A stretch of DNA of 64,000 nt from NCBI RefSeq assembly GCF_000716595.1, contig NZ_JNXC01000005.1, forward strand, positions 186,001 to 250,000, read 5' to 3'. Positions 8,863 to 18,907 of this stretch are shown piece after piece. This DNA comes from Saccharothrix sp. NRRL B-16314. Its GTDB lineage: Bacteria; Actinomycetota; Actinomycetes; Mycobacteriales; Pseudonocardiaceae. Under the pieces are notes generated by a model. It saw only the letters and a program-made list of their open reading frames with translations. It was not told the origin of the DNA and did not search any database. A program made the position numbers and the translations under genes. Numbering within the stretch: position 1 is the stretch's first letter; each line of letters starts with the position of its first letter.

Positions 8863-9635
8863 GGGGTTAGGGGGTAGGTGGCGCCGGGGGTGGCCAGGGA
8901 GACCGGGCCGGGGAACACCTCGGCCGCGTCCGCCAGGACCCCCTCGCGGTCGGACCACGGGAGCACGTGCGTGAGGACCAGGCGCCGGACGCCGGCGGCG
9001 GCGGCCACCTCGCCCGCTTCCCGGCCGCTCATGTGCAGGTAGTTGGCACGTCCCGCCTGCGTCCGCCACGCCGAGTCGGCCAGCAGCAGGTCGGCGCCCC
9101 GGGCCAGCCGCACCAGGTCCGGGCACGGCACCGTGTCGCCCGAGAACACCAGCGACACCCCCTCGTACGAGATGCGGAACCCGTAGGCCTCGCAGATGTG
9201 CCGCACGGCGGCCACCTCGACCTCGACCGGACCCACCGCGTACCGACCGGGCGCGAGCGGCACGAAGTCGAACTCCTCCGTCAAGTCCGTCCTCGCCAAC
9301 GACGCGCGGTCGGCGGCGTGCGCGGCGGCGAGGCGGGACGGCGCGTGCGACGGCGCGAACACCCGCAGCCGGCGCTCGGTGACGTCATAGGGCGGCTCGG
9401 GGTGCTCGCGCCGGTAGACGGTCAGCGAGCTGAAGTCGGCGCAGTGGTCGAGGTGCAGGTGCGACAGCAGCACGGCGTCGAGGTCGAACGGGTCGCAGTG
9501 CCGCATCAGCGCGCCGAACACGCCACTGCCGAGCTCCACCACGATCCGGACGCCGCCCGCCTCGACCAGGTACCCGGAGGTGGGCAGATCAGGCCCCGGC
9601 GCACTGCCCGAACACCCGAGCACCGTCAATTGCAT
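8859..9635 (-). CDS. MBL-fold hydrolase, second Rv1339-like paralogue
   Basis: A 258-aa paralogue of the MBL protein at 5431-6243: it shares LTVLGCSGSAPGPDLPTSGY, ELGSGV, SHLHLDHC, RREHPEPPYD, FSGDTVPCPDL and LVLTHVLPWSDR. The ATG at 9635 gives this conserved opening; an upstream start would add 24 poorly conserved residues. The stop codon falls within the 22-bp repeat. Zinc ligands (HxHxDH) are intact, so it should be catalytically active, perhaps on cyclic nucleotides; the substrate is unproven. Confidence 0.92.
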   Translation of the reverse strand: MQLTVLGCSGSAPGPDLPTSGYLVEAGGVRIVVELGSGVFGALMRHCDPFDLDAVLLSHLHLDHCADFSSLTVYRREHPEPPYDVTERRLRVFAPSHAPSRLAAAHAADRASLARTDLTEEFDFVPLAPGRYAVGPVEVEVAAVRHICEAYGFRISYEGVSLVFSGDTVPCPDLVRLARGADLLLADSAWRTQAGRANYLHMSGREAGEVAAAAGVRRLVLTHVLPWSDREGVLADAAEVFPGPVSLATPGATYPLTP

Positions 9636-10010
9636 GGGGCGAACGATAGCAGCCCGAGAGTCGGCAAAAATGCGGAATACCGCACGCAACAAGAGGCCGA
9701 CAATCAATACCGGGCGAGTTCACTCGAATGTCTCAACCCGGCACCCTGAATGCATCGAATACGTATTCGAACAATTGCATCGGTGGCCGGGGCGCGGCAG
9801 GTGGCGGACGTTCAAGCCGAACGGCCGACCGTCACGGGCGGTCGGCCGAAAGTTTCCCCGCACAACCCCTGCGGCCGAACGGACGCATGGAACGTTCCCG
9901 CAGCTCAACACGCCATTTGAGACTCGCAATATTCACGAAACTTATTGTCCGCAGCCGGAGGGTGACACATAGTGACGGGCAACTCTCGCCGTGATCCTCA
10001 AGGAGGAGGG
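9636..10010. other. AT-richer intergenic region between divergent genes
   Basis: About 375 bases, clearly less GC-rich than the coding parts, hold the divergent promoters of the MBL paralogue and the deacetylase gene. I see a hairpin TGCGG-AATA-CCGCA (9671-9684), a 16-bp perfect palindrome (9755-9770) and a 9-bp stem hairpin (9822-9830 with 9840-9848). Short ORFs here have no convincing ribosome-binding sites. Confidence 0.6.
9755..9770. promoter_or_regulatory. 16-bp perfect palindrome, candidate operator
   Basis: TCGAATACGTATTCGA reads the same on both strands and lies midway between two divergent genes. It looks like a dimeric repressor site, but no regulator gene is adjacent, so its role is a guess. 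Confidence 0.4.
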
Positions 10011-10709
10011 ATGGTCTTGAGAAGCCTTCTGGCGGTGGCGCTGCTGTTCGCCGCACCGCTGCTCACCGCGCCGGCCGCGTCGGCCGCGCCGGTCGCGGCA
10101 ACCGCGCGCGCCGCCGCGCCGGTCGCCGCAGCCGCGTGCTCCGGCTACGTGGCGCTGACATTCGACGACGGGCCCAGCCCGCAGTACACCCGGCAGCTGC
10201 TGTCCGCGTTGGCTTCGGCCGGCGCGCGGGCCACGTTCTTCGACCTCGGCTCGCGCGTCCAGCAGTACCCGGACCTCGCGCGGGCCACCACGGCGGCGGG
10301 CATGTGGGTCGGCAACCACTCCTGGTCGCACCCGCGCCTGACCCAGTTGAGCGCGTCCCAGCTGACCGCCGAGCTGTCCAACACGTCGAACGCGATCAGG
10401 TCCGCGACCGGTCAGACGCCGACCCTCTTCCGCCCTCCTTACGGCGACACGAACTACGCCGTGCAGACCGAGGCGCGCCGGCTGGGCATGGCCCAGGTCA
10501 TCTGGTCGGTCGACACGCGTGACTGGGCGAACGCCTCCACCGACGCGATCGTCCGCTCCGCGACCGGGGCGACCTTCGGCGGCATCGTCCTGATGCACGA
10601 CGGCTACCAGACGACGGTCAACGCCGTGCCGCAGATCGTCCGCGGCCTCCAGGCCAAGGGTCTGTGCCCCGGCCGCATCGACAACACCGGACGGGTGGTG
10701 GCTCCGTGA
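10011..10709 (+). CDS. Secreted polysaccharide deacetylase (NodB domain)
   Basis: A 232-aa exported carbohydrate esterase 4 protein that would remove N-acetyl groups from chitin, peptidoglycan or similar polymers. The ATG at 10011 has a strong AGGAGGAGGG just before it, better than the in-frame GTG at 9972. A signal peptide (VLRSLLAVALLFAAPLLTAP) leads to an Ala-rich spacer; NodB motifs follow: TFDDGPS (catalytic Asp and metal Asp), NHSWSHPRL (metal histidines), RPPYGD, and a late LMHD. Its stop overlaps the start of the esterase gene, so the two are co-expressed. Confidence 0.95.
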   Translation: MVLRSLLAVALLFAAPLLTAPAASAAPVAATARAAAPVAAAACSGYVALTFDDGPSPQYTRQLLSALASAGARATFFDLGSRVQQYPDLARATTAAGMWVGNHSWSHPRLTQLSASQLTAELSNTSNAIRSATGQTPTLFRPPYGDTNYAVQTEARRLGMAQVIWSVDTRDWANASTDAIVRSATGATFGGIVLMHDGYQTTVNAVPQIVRGLQAKGLCPGRIDNTGRVVAP

Positions 10710-12031
10710 AGGCGCTCGGCGCGATCGTGACCTCCCTGGCCGCCGCGGCGGCCTTCGTGCTGGCGTTCGTCGCCGCACCGCAGGCTTCGGCGGCCACGCT
10801 GACCGAGGTCACCGGCTTCGGCACGAACCCCAGCAACCTGCGCATGCACCTGTACGTGCCGGACCGCACGCAGGCCAGGCCGCCGGTGCTGCTGGCGGTG
10901 CACTACTGCACCGGCACCGGCCCGGCGTTCTACTCGGGCACCGACTTCGCCCGGTTGGCCGACCAGTACGGGTTCATCGTGATCTACCCGTCGGCCACCC
11001 GCAGCGGCCAGTGCTTCGACGTGTCCAGCCCGCAGGCGCTGCGGCGTGACGGCGGCAGCGACCCGGTCGGCCTGATGTCGATGGTCCGGTACGTGCTCCA
11101 GCGCTACAACGGCGACACCGGCCGGGTGTTCGTCACCGGCGTCTCGTCCGGCGCGATGACCACGAACGTCATGCTGGCCAACTACCCGGACGTGTTCCAG
11201 GCCGGCGCGGCGTTCGCGGGCGTGCCCGCGGGCTGCTTCGCCACCACCGACGGCTCGGGCTGGAACAGCGCCTGCGCCAACGGCCAGGTGCTCCGGACGC
11301 CGCAGGAGTGGGGCAACATCGCGCGGGCCGCCTACTCCGGCTACACCGGCCCCCGGCCGCGGATGCAGACCTGGCACGGCACCGCGGACGACACCCTGCG
11401 GTACCCGAACTTCGGCGAGCAGATCGACCAGTGGACCAACGTCCACGGCCTGTCCACCACGCCGACGTCCTCCGACAGCCCGCAGTCCGGCTGGACGCGC
11501 ACCCGCTACGGCGACAAGGTGGAGGCCATCTCCCTCCAGGGCGTCGGCCACAACATCCTGATGTCGGGCATGGCGTTGCGCGCCATCCAGTTCTTCGGCC
11601 TCGACAAGCCGGGCGACACGACCACCACGACGTCCACGACCACGTCCACCACGACCAGCACCACTACGACGACCACGACCTCCACGACGACGACCACCAC
11701 GACCCAGCCGGTGTCGAACTGCCGCGTCACCTACACCGTCAACGCCTGGAACACGGGCCTGACGACGAGCATCACGATCGCCAACACCGGCAGCACGGCG
11801 GTGAACGGCTGGACCCTCGCGTTCACGCTGCCGAGCGGTCAGACGATCACCAGCGGCTGGAACGCGACCTACTCGCCCACCAGCGGCATGGTCAACGCGG
11901 GCAACGTCGGCTACAACGCCACCATCAACCCGTCCGCATCGGTCGGGATCGGCTTCCAGGCCACGCACGGCGGCAACACGAGCAAGCCGGACTCGTTCAG
12001 GCTCAACGGAGTTCCCTGCACGGTCGGCTGA
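10706..12031 (+). CDS. Secreted CE1 esterase (acetyl xylan/feruloyl or PHB depolymerase type) with C-terminal CBM2
   Basis: A 441-aa modular enzyme. GTG start at 10706 overlaps the deacetylase stop by 4 bp. Order: signal peptide to about residue 30 (PQASA), an alpha/beta-hydrolase domain with the nucleophile elbow GVSSGAM, a late QTWHGTADDTL and GVGHN (acid and His), then a 30-residue Thr/Ser-only linker at about 310-340, and a family 2 carbohydrate-binding module (CRVTYTVNAWNTGLTTSI, VNGWTLAFTLPSGQTI). CBM2 binds cellulose or xylan, so the protein probably deacetylates plant cell-wall xylan. The partner deacetylase fits a polysaccharide-degrading pair. Confidence 0.95.
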   Translation: MKALGAIVTSLAAAAAFVLAFVAAPQASAATLTEVTGFGTNPSNLRMHLYVPDRTQARPPVLLAVHYCTGTGPAFYSGTDFARLADQYGFIVIYPSATRSGQCFDVSSPQALRRDGGSDPVGLMSMVRYVLQRYNGDTGRVFVTGVSSGAMTTNVMLANYPDVFQAGAAFAGVPAGCFATTDGSGWNSACANGQVLRTPQEWGNIARAAYSGYTGPRPRMQTWHGTADDTLRYPNFGEQIDQWTNVHGLSTTPTSSDSPQSGWTRTRYGDKVEAISLQGVGHNILMSGMALRAIQFFGLDKPGDTTTTTSTTTSTTTSTTTTTTTSTTTTTTTQPVSNCRVTYTVNAWNTGLTTSITIANTGSTAVNGWTLAFTLPSGQTITSGWNATYSPTSGMVNAGNVGYNATINPSASVGIGFQATHGGNTSKPDSFRLNGVPCTVG

Positions 12032-12036
12032 AAACC

Positions 12037-12072
12037 CGGGAAGGGCCCCGCAGTGTCGCGGGGCCCTTCCCG
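12037..12072. terminator. Strong bidirectional hairpin
   Basis: A 15-bp perfect GC-rich stem (12037-12051 with 12058-12072) and a six-base loop lie just after the CE1-CBM2 stop and before the convergent cysM end. There is no clear U-tract, as is usual in actinobacteria. Confidence 0.85.
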
Positions 12073-12107
12073 ACCTGAGTCATGCCGGACGCGTCATGCC
12101 GGACGCG

Positions 12108-13857
<1,750 letters not shown>

Positions 13858-13908
13858 GTCTTCATCCTACGTGGTGGGGGAAGGTGTCCCGCCGTGTGAG
13901 AACTCGCA

Positions 13909-14466
13909 CTACACCGGTTCGCGGACGCCTCCGGGACCCCGTTGGGGCCGGTGCGCCGCCGTTCCCGGTTGCGCGGGTTTCACCGGCTGGAGGCCGAGCA
14001 GACCGCCTGCGGCGAGGGCCGCCAGTCCGACGGCCGAGACGGCCCTGGCGACGAGGCCGAAGCCATGCCCGCGCAGGCGGAACGACGTGAGGTAGCACAC
14101 ATCGGCCGCGGCGTTGGCCGCGAGCTGCACGAACGCCGTGCGCCGCTGCCGCTCGTCCAGCGTGCCGTACTCGGCCAGCTCGGTCGCCAGCGCCACCGGT
14201 GCCGCCGCCAGCCCGGCGCCGATCACGGCACGTGCCGCCTTGCTGCTCCCCGGCATCAGGTCCAGCGCCGCCGACGCCGCGTACAGCCCGATCGGCAGCA
14301 CCACGACCGCCGGGTGCACCGGCTTGCCCAACGCCCGCACGCCCAGCAGCCCGGTCACCTCACGCCGCCGCAACACCGCCGGCACCACCTCGGCCAACGC
14401 ACCGGCCGCCTTGTCCAGCACCGGACTGCTCCGCACCCACCGAACCGCCCTGTCCACACCAGCCAT
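13909..14466 (-). CDS. DUF2231-like membrane protein
   Basis: A 185-aa membrane protein. GKPVHPAVVVLPIGLYAASAALD is the DUF2231-type HP motif in the first membrane segment, followed by three or four hydrophobic helices (VIGAGLAAAPVALATELAEY, VSAVGLAALAAGGLLG). The ATG at 14466 starts MAGVDRAVRW; an upstream in-frame ATG lies close to the repeat array and is less likely. It runs in the same direction as mec, 51 bases before it, and may be the first gene of that operon. Function unknown; a distant relative sits at 3802-4326. Confidence 0.8.
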   Translation of the reverse strand: MAGVDRAVRWVRSSPVLDKAAGALAEVVPAVLRRREVTGLLGVRALGKPVHPAVVVLPIGLYAASAALDLMPGSSKAARAVIGAGLAAAPVALATELAEYGTLDERQRRTAFVQLAANAAADVCYLTSFRLRGHGFGLVARAVSAVGLAALAAGGLLGLQPVKPAQPGTAAHRPQRGPGGVREPV

Positions 14467-14503
14467 GGCCCCGGGGTACCCACCCCACCCCTCTCCCACC
14501 CCC

Positions 14504-14641
14504 GTGAGTCCTACGTTCGGAACGGGTGAGTCCTACGTTCGGAACGCGTGAGTTCAACGCTCAGGAGCGGCGGCCGTGTTCTGAGCGTTGAACTCGGGGG
14601 ACCGGAACGTAGGACTCACGGGTTCTGAACGTAGGACTCAC
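14504..14641. repeat. 22-bp repeat array, locus 3: three direct then three inverted units
   Basis: Units start at 14504, 14526 and 14548 in one orientation. Three inverse units end at about 14597, 14619 and 14641, all at exact 22-bp spacing, around a GC-rich centre (14570-14577). The innermost unit on each side is the GAGTTCAACGCTCAG variant, the outer ones the GAGTCCTACGTTC type, the same architecture as locus 1. It lies between two same-direction genes. Confidence 0.92.
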
Positions 14642-14675
14642 GGGGGTTGGGGGTGTGAGGTGGGGGCGGCGGGGG

Positions 14676-15263
14676 TCAGGTGGTTCGGGCTGCGTGTTCC
14701 AGGGCGTCGGCGGCCGTGGTGCAGAGGGTGTTGAGCGGGGTGTCGGTCGGGTTCCCGGTGGCGATCGCGAACACGGTCGCCGGCACGGTCACGCCGGCCC
14801 GTGCGAACCCGTCGTGGGCCGACATCGCGACCCTTCGGCATTCGGCCGGTCCGACTTCGGCATCGACCACGACGAGGCCCACCGCGGTCTCACCGATCAT
14901 CGCCAAGGCCGGCGGCACGTCGGCCGAAGCCGCCTCGCACGCCGCACGTCCGTCACCCGAGGCCAGCCCGAGAGCCACCGCCGCGGGCACGATCGGCACC
15001 ACCTCGAACGGCCGCGCACCCACCGGGAACCCGTGCCCGCGCTCCGCCAGCCACCGCACGACACCGTCGACGCCCGAGAGCCCGTCGACGCCTGAAAGCC
15101 CGCCACCGGCCAGCACCACCGCGTGCACCCGCTGCACCAACGTCGACGGGTCCAGCAGGTCCAGCTCACGCGTCCCGACCGGCGCACCGCGCACGTCCAC
15201 CCCGGCCACCGCACCGGCGGGCGTCAGCACCACCGCCACCCCGGGCACCCGCCCGACCAGCAT
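14676..15263 (-). CDS. Shortened P1 (DmpA/S58) family peptidase-like protein
   Basis: A 195-aa relative of the P1 peptidase family (Rv1333 in the equivalent M. tuberculosis locus), whose members are usually near 350 aa and self-cleave before a nucleophilic Thr/Ser. It keeps AVAGVDVRGAPVGTRELDLL, RVHAVVLAGGG, VPIVPAAVALGL and the C-terminal AECRRVAMSAHDGFARAG, but lacks the central GxVGAG/GG loop region. The expected N-T-T nucleophile site appears as E-T-A. The ATG at 15263 overlaps the DUF2017 stop (TGATG). It may be inactive or have a new role. Confidence 0.82.
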   Translation of the reverse strand: MLVGRVPGVAVVLTPAGAVAGVDVRGAPVGTRELDLLDPSTLVQRVHAVVLAGGGLSGVDGLSGVDGVVRWLAERGHGFPVGARPFEVVPIVPAAVALGLASGDGRAACEAASADVPPALAMIGETAVGLVVVDAEVGPAECRRVAMSAHDGFARAGVTVPATVFAIATGNPTDTPLNTLCTTAADALEHAARTT

Positions 15264-15820
15264 CAGCTCATGACCGCTTCGACCAGCGTCTCCTGCACCC
15301 ACGTCAACCAGTGGTACACGCCCAGGTGCGGCGAACGCGGGTCGTCGGCCGGCAACTCGTCCGGCATGTCGTCCTGCACGTCCAACGCCGTCCCCAGCGC
15401 CAACCGCACGTCGTTCAACGCCGACAGCCAAGCCTCGGCCTGCTCCATCGCCAACCGCACCTCGCCACCGTCCGGCGGGCACGTCTCCAGCACCACCGCC
15501 GCCACACCGGTCTTCTGGTCCAGCAGCTCGGGCTCGTGCAACGACCGCAGCGCATTGGCCGAATCGACCTCCGCCGGGTCCGGCGCGTCCGGGTCCAACC
15601 GGTGGAAGTCGGGCAGCAGCCTGCCCAGGATCGGGTCGTCCGGCGGCGTCGACGGCCCGGTGCGGATACCGGTCAGCTCGGCCAACTCGTCCTGCGGGGC
15701 TTCCTCCGCACGTGCCAGCAGCATGTCCTGGATCTGGCTCACCAGACCGCGCACCACCGCGGCCTCCTGCCGGTCGAACCGGCCCAGCACCTGGTCACCG
15801 GTGCGCGTCCACTTCTTCAC
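15263..15820 (-). CDS. DUF2017 family protein
   Basis: A 185-aa actinobacterial protein of unknown function, equivalent by position and pattern to Rv1332: clpS, DUF2017 and P1 peptidase appear in the same order. It is acidic and helical, with [21 protein letters not shown] near the N terminus and [17 protein letters not shown] at the end. The GTG at 15820 overlaps the clpS stop by 4 bp and its stop overlaps the next start, so three genes are translationally coupled. A link to ClpS-dependent proteolysis is a context guess. Confidence 0.93.
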   Translation of the reverse strand: MKKWTRTGDQVLGRFDRQEAAVVRGLVSQIQDMLLARAEEAPQDELAELTGIRTGPSTPPDDPILGRLLPDFHRLDPDAPDPAEVDSANALRSLHEPELLDQKTGVAAVVLETCPPDGGEVRLAMEQAEAWLSALNDVRLALGTALDVQDDMPDELPADDPRSPHLGVYHWLTWVQETLVEAVMS

Positions 15821-16116
15821 GACGAACGCTGCATGGTCGCCCAGAGCCCGGCCGCGTGCAGCTTGGCCACGTCGGCCTCCACCTTGTCCTTGCTCCCCGA
15901 CGACACGATCGCCCTGCCCTTGTGGTGCACGTCCAGCATCAGCTTGGTCGCGTGGTCGCGGCTGTAGCCGAACAGCTTCTGGAACACGTACGTCACGTAG
16001 GACATCAGGTTCACCGGGTCGTTCCAGACCAGGGTCTGCCACGGGCGGTCCTCGGTGCGGACCTCCTCGCCGGCCGGGTCAACCTGCGTCCGCTCATGCT
16101 CGACGGGCGTGGTCAT
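15817..16116 (-). CDS. clpS: ClpS, N-end rule adaptor for the Clp protease
   Basis: A 99-aa adaptor that brings substrates with N-degron residues to ClpA/ClpC unfoldases. The core [20 protein letters not shown], then [32 protein letters not shown], matches ClpS: the ND pair and HxxG make the N-degron pocket. ATG start. It faces the divergent pncB gene across 77 bases and heads the clpS-DUF2017-P1 peptidase operon. Confidence 0.96.
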   Translation of the reverse strand: MTTPVEHERTQVDPAGEEVRTEDRPWQTLVWNDPVNLMSYVTYVFQKLFGYSRDHATKLMLDVHHKGRAIVSSGSKDKVEADVAKLHAAGLWATMQRSS

Positions 16117-16193
16117 ACCGCCAATGGTGTCATGTTCCCGTCTGCGGTGGAGCCCGCAGGGGCACCTGTGCGCACAGCTTAGGCTCTGCTCCC

Positions 16194-17468
16194 ATGTCGA
16201 CGTCGCTGTTCACCGACCACTACGAGTTGACGATGCTCGCCGCGGCGCTTCGCGACGGCACCGCCGAGCGACCGTGCGTGTTCGAGGTCTTCGCCCGGCG
16301 GCTGCCCGAGGGCAGGCGGTACGGGGTGGTCGCGGGCACCGGGAGGCTGCTGGACGCGATCGCCGACTTCACGTTCACCGAACGTGACCTGGAGCTGCTG
16401 GAGCACACGAACGTGGTCGACGAGGCCACCCTCGCGTGGCTCGCGGACTACCGGTTCACCGGTGACGTGGACGGCTACCCGGAGGGCGAGCTGTACTTCC
16501 CGGGCTCGCCGATCCTGTCCGTGCGCGCGCCGTTCGGCGTGGGCGTGGTGCTGGAGACCCTGGCGCTGTCGATCCTCAACCACGACAGCGCGATCGCGTC
16601 GGCGGCGGCACGGATGGTGGGCGCCGCCAACGGCCGGCGGATGATCGAGATGGGCTCTCGCCGGACGCACGAGGAGTCCGCGGTGGCGGCGGCGCGCGCG
16701 GCGTTCCTGGCGGGCTTCACGGCGACGTCGAACCTGGAGTCGGCCCGGCGGCACGGCATCCCGACCGCCGGGACGTGCGCGCACGCGTTCACGCTGCTGC
16801 ACGACACCGAGGAGTCGGCGTTCCGGTCGCAGATCGAGACGCTGGGCGTGGACACGACCCTTTTGGTCGACACCTACGACATCACGAACGGCATCAAGAC
16901 CGCCGTGGAGGTCGCGGGGCCGTCGTTGGGCGCGGTGCGGATCGACTCCGGCGACCTGGGCGTGCTGGCGCGGCAGGCGCGTGACCAGCTGGACTCGCTG
17001 GGGGCGCGGAACACCCGGATCGTGGTGTCCGGCGACCTGGACGAGTACTCGATCGCGATGCTGCGGGCCGAGCCGGTGGACGCGTACGGCGTGGGCACGT
17101 CCCTGGTCACGGGGTCCGGCGCGCCGACCGCGGGCATGGTCTACAAGCTGGTCGAGGTGGACGGTCGGCCGGTGGCCAAGCGCAGTTCGCACAAGGAGTC
17201 CCGGGGCGGGCGCAAGGGCGCGCTGCGGCGGCACAAGGAGACCGGGACGGCGTTGGAGGAGGTCGTGTACCCGCACGCTTCGGAGCCGGACATGGGCGCG
17301 CACGACCGGTTGCTCCCGGTGCCGCTGGTCCGCGCCGGGCGGCGAGTGGACGGTCTGGACACCTTGGTGGAGAGCCGGGAACGTCTTCGTGCCGCTCTCG
17401 TGACCGTGCCGTGGGAAGGTCTGAAGTTGTCCCGCGGCGAGCCCGCGATTCCGACGACGTTCCTGTGA
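16194..17468 (+). CDS. pncB: Nicotinate phosphoribosyltransferase
   Basis: A 424-aa enzyme of NAD salvage that joins nicotinate to PRPP, forming nicotinate mononucleotide. TDHYELTM at the N terminus, then [62 protein letters not shown] and GVGTSLVTG give the full set of PRPP and substrate loops. The true start is the ATG at 16194; the frame is open far upstream only because of GC skew. It is next to pncA, which makes its substrate, and divergent from clpS, as Rv1330c-Rv1331. Confidence 0.97.
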   Translation: MSTSLFTDHYELTMLAAALRDGTAERPCVFEVFARRLPEGRRYGVVAGTGRLLDAIADFTFTERDLELLEHTNVVDEATLAWLADYRFTGDVDGYPEGELYFPGSPILSVRAPFGVGVVLETLALSILNHDSAIASAAARMVGAANGRRMIEMGSRRTHEESAVAAARAAFLAGFTATSNLESARRHGIPTAGTCAHAFTLLHDTEESAFRSQIETLGVDTTLLVDTYDITNGIKTAVEVAGPSLGAVRIDSGDLGVLARQARDQLDSLGARNTRIVVSGDLDEYSIAMLRAEPVDAYGVGTSLVTGSGAPTAGMVYKLVEVDGRPVAKRSSHKESRGGRKGALRRHKETGTALEEVVYPHASEPDMGAHDRLLPVPLVRAGRRVDGLDTLVESRERLRAALVTVPWEGLKLSRGEPAIPTTFL

Positions 17469-17478
17469 GGGGGCTCCG

Positions 17479-18048
17479 ATGAGCAAGGCGCTGATCGTGG
17501 TGGACGTGCAGAACGACTTCTGCGAGGGCGGTTCGCTGGCCGTGGCCGGCGGTGCGGCCGTGGCGGCGGCGATCTCGGCGCACGTCGCCTCGTCGTCGTA
17601 CGACCACGTCGTGGCTACCCGTGACTACCACGTGGACCCCGGTTCGCACTTCAGCGAGACGCCGGACTTCGTCGACTCGTGGCCGGTGCACTGCGTGGCG
17701 GGGACGGCCGGTGCGTCGTTCCACCCGGAGTTCGACGTCACGGCGGTGGAGGCGGTGTTCTCCAAGGGCGCTTACGAGGCGGCGTACTCGGGGTTCGAGG
17801 GCGCGTCGGGGTCTGGCGCGTCGCTGACGGACTGGCTGCGGGAGCGCGGCGTGGAGCAGGTGGACGTGGTGGGCATCGCCACCGACCACTGCGTGCGGGC
17901 GACCGCGCTGGACGCCGCGTCGGCCGGGTTCACGACGACCGTGCTGCTCGACCTGACGGCGGGTGTGGGGCAGGCGTCCGTGGACAGCGCGTTGACGCGG
18001 TTGGGCGAGGCGGGCGTGACGCTGACCGGGACGCCGCACGTCGGCTGA
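17479..18048 (+). CDS. pncA: Nicotinamidase
   Basis: A 189-aa amidohydrolase converting nicotinamide to nicotinate, and in mycobacteria activating pyrazinamide. The catalytic triad is visible as Asp9 (VVDVQNDF), Lys96 (FSKGAY) and Cys138 (TDHCVRAT); metal ligands Asp49, His51 and His57 lie in TRDYHVDPGSHF, at the positions known for M. tuberculosis PncA. The ATG at 17479 follows GAGGGGGC, ten bases after pncB, so the pair forms an NAD-salvage operon: PncA makes nicotinate, PncB uses it. Confidence 0.97.
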   Translation: MSKALIVVDVQNDFCEGGSLAVAGGAAVAAAISAHVASSSYDHVVATRDYHVDPGSHFSETPDFVDSWPVHCVAGTAGASFHPEFDVTAVEAVFSKGAYEAAYSGFEGASGSGASLTDWLRERGVEQVDVVGIATDHCVRATALDAASAGFTTTVLLDLTAGVGQASVDSALTRLGEAGVTLTGTPHVG

Positions 18049-18054
18049 CCACCA

Positions 18055-18086
18055 CGCCGGGGCACCCCGAACGGGGCGCCCCGGCG
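18055..18086 (+). terminator. Hairpin terminator after pncA
   Basis: CGCCGGGGC pairs with GCCCCGGCG, with an inner CCCC/GGGG stem, one internal A·C mismatch and a GAAC tetraloop, seven bases after the pncA stop. It also faces the convergent secreted-protein gene. Confidence 0.75.
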
Positions 18087-18122
18087 CGCAACCCGCGGTC
18101 CCGGGGGGAGGACTCGCGGTTG

Positions 18123-18782
18123 TCAGGGGGTCGGTGAGCAGGCCGTCGCGCCCAGGACCACCTCGCCGGCGATGGCCGACGCCTCGGTGAAGCGGATGTG
18201 CAGCATCGTGAGGGCGATGCTGCCGTCGTTCGGGGTGGGCAGGACCGTCTCGCCGAAGGTGGCGGTGGCCAGCACGGTGCCGTCGGACTTGGTGATGTTG
18301 TGCACGTAGTTCGGCGGGATCTGCTCGGGCAGGCCGTGGAAGCCGCGCAGGCCCCCGATCGACCAGCCCGCGTGCGTGCCGGACTCGGTGCCCGTGCAGG
18401 TGACCTTCCAGTTCGCCACCCGCAGCCGCGGCCCGTCCTCGGACACCAGCGCGGACAGCTCGAAGTCGGTGCCGCTCGCCTCGGACGTCGTGGTGGTCGT
18501 GCCGGCCGCCTCGTCCACGACCGCCGTGGTGCACGTGGACGTGCCGGCGCCGAACCGGACGCCCGTGCGGGCCACCGCCTCGGACTGGTTGGACGTCGGC
18601 CCCTCCACCGCGCAACGCCCCAGCTGCGGCACGCTGACCTGCGTGCCCGCCTTGGTGAACTCGGCCGAACCGACCGTCGCGACGCCCGCCGGGTTGGCCG
18701 CCCACGCGGGCGGTGCGACGACCAGGCCGAGCACGAGCGCCGCTGTCAGCGCCCCGAACCGGCGCGCTCGAATCTGCTTCAT
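18123..18782 (-). CDS. Secreted protein, choice-of-anchor-like, unknown function
   Basis: A 219-aa exported protein. A signal peptide with a basic start and a cleavage site near AWA-AN is followed by a Ser/Thr/Val-rich beta domain containing GPTSNQSEAVARTGV. The GPTSN stretch also occurs in the secreted protein at 20339-21112, so the two may share a domain. No C-terminal membrane anchor is present: the protein ends ACSPTP, so it is probably released. ATG start with a good upstream AAGGGCAAC region. It belongs to the surface module between pncA and bioY. Confidence 0.75.
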   Translation of the reverse strand: MKQIRARRFGALTAALVLGLVVAPPAWAANPAGVATVGSAEFTKAGTQVSVPQLGRCAVEGPTSNQSEAVARTGVRFGAGTSTCTTAVVDEAAGTTTTTSEASGTDFELSALVSEDGPRLRVANWKVTCTGTESGTHAGWSIGGLRGFHGLPEQIPPNYVHNITKSDGTVLATATFGETVLPTPNDGSIALTMLHIRFTEASAIAGEVVLGATACSPTP

Positions 18783-18907
18783 GGTGTTGCCCTTCTCGTT
18801 TTCCCCACGGCCTACCGAACTCCGCGCCCTCGCGCTAACGCTCGTGCCCTCACATCACCCGCAAGAGGAAAACCGCTACCCGGTCGTGTGATGAATGGCG
18901 TGCGCTT

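Noticed and set aside
9728..9994. Short ORF (88 aa) between MBL and NodB genes
   Set aside because: Composition differs from coding sequence, no Shine-Dalgarno, and it overlaps the real regulatory features of the gap.
15123..17468. A 781-aa version of pncB
   Set aside because: Residues before the ATG at 16194 come from antisense of clpS and DUF2017 and do not match any NAPRTase.
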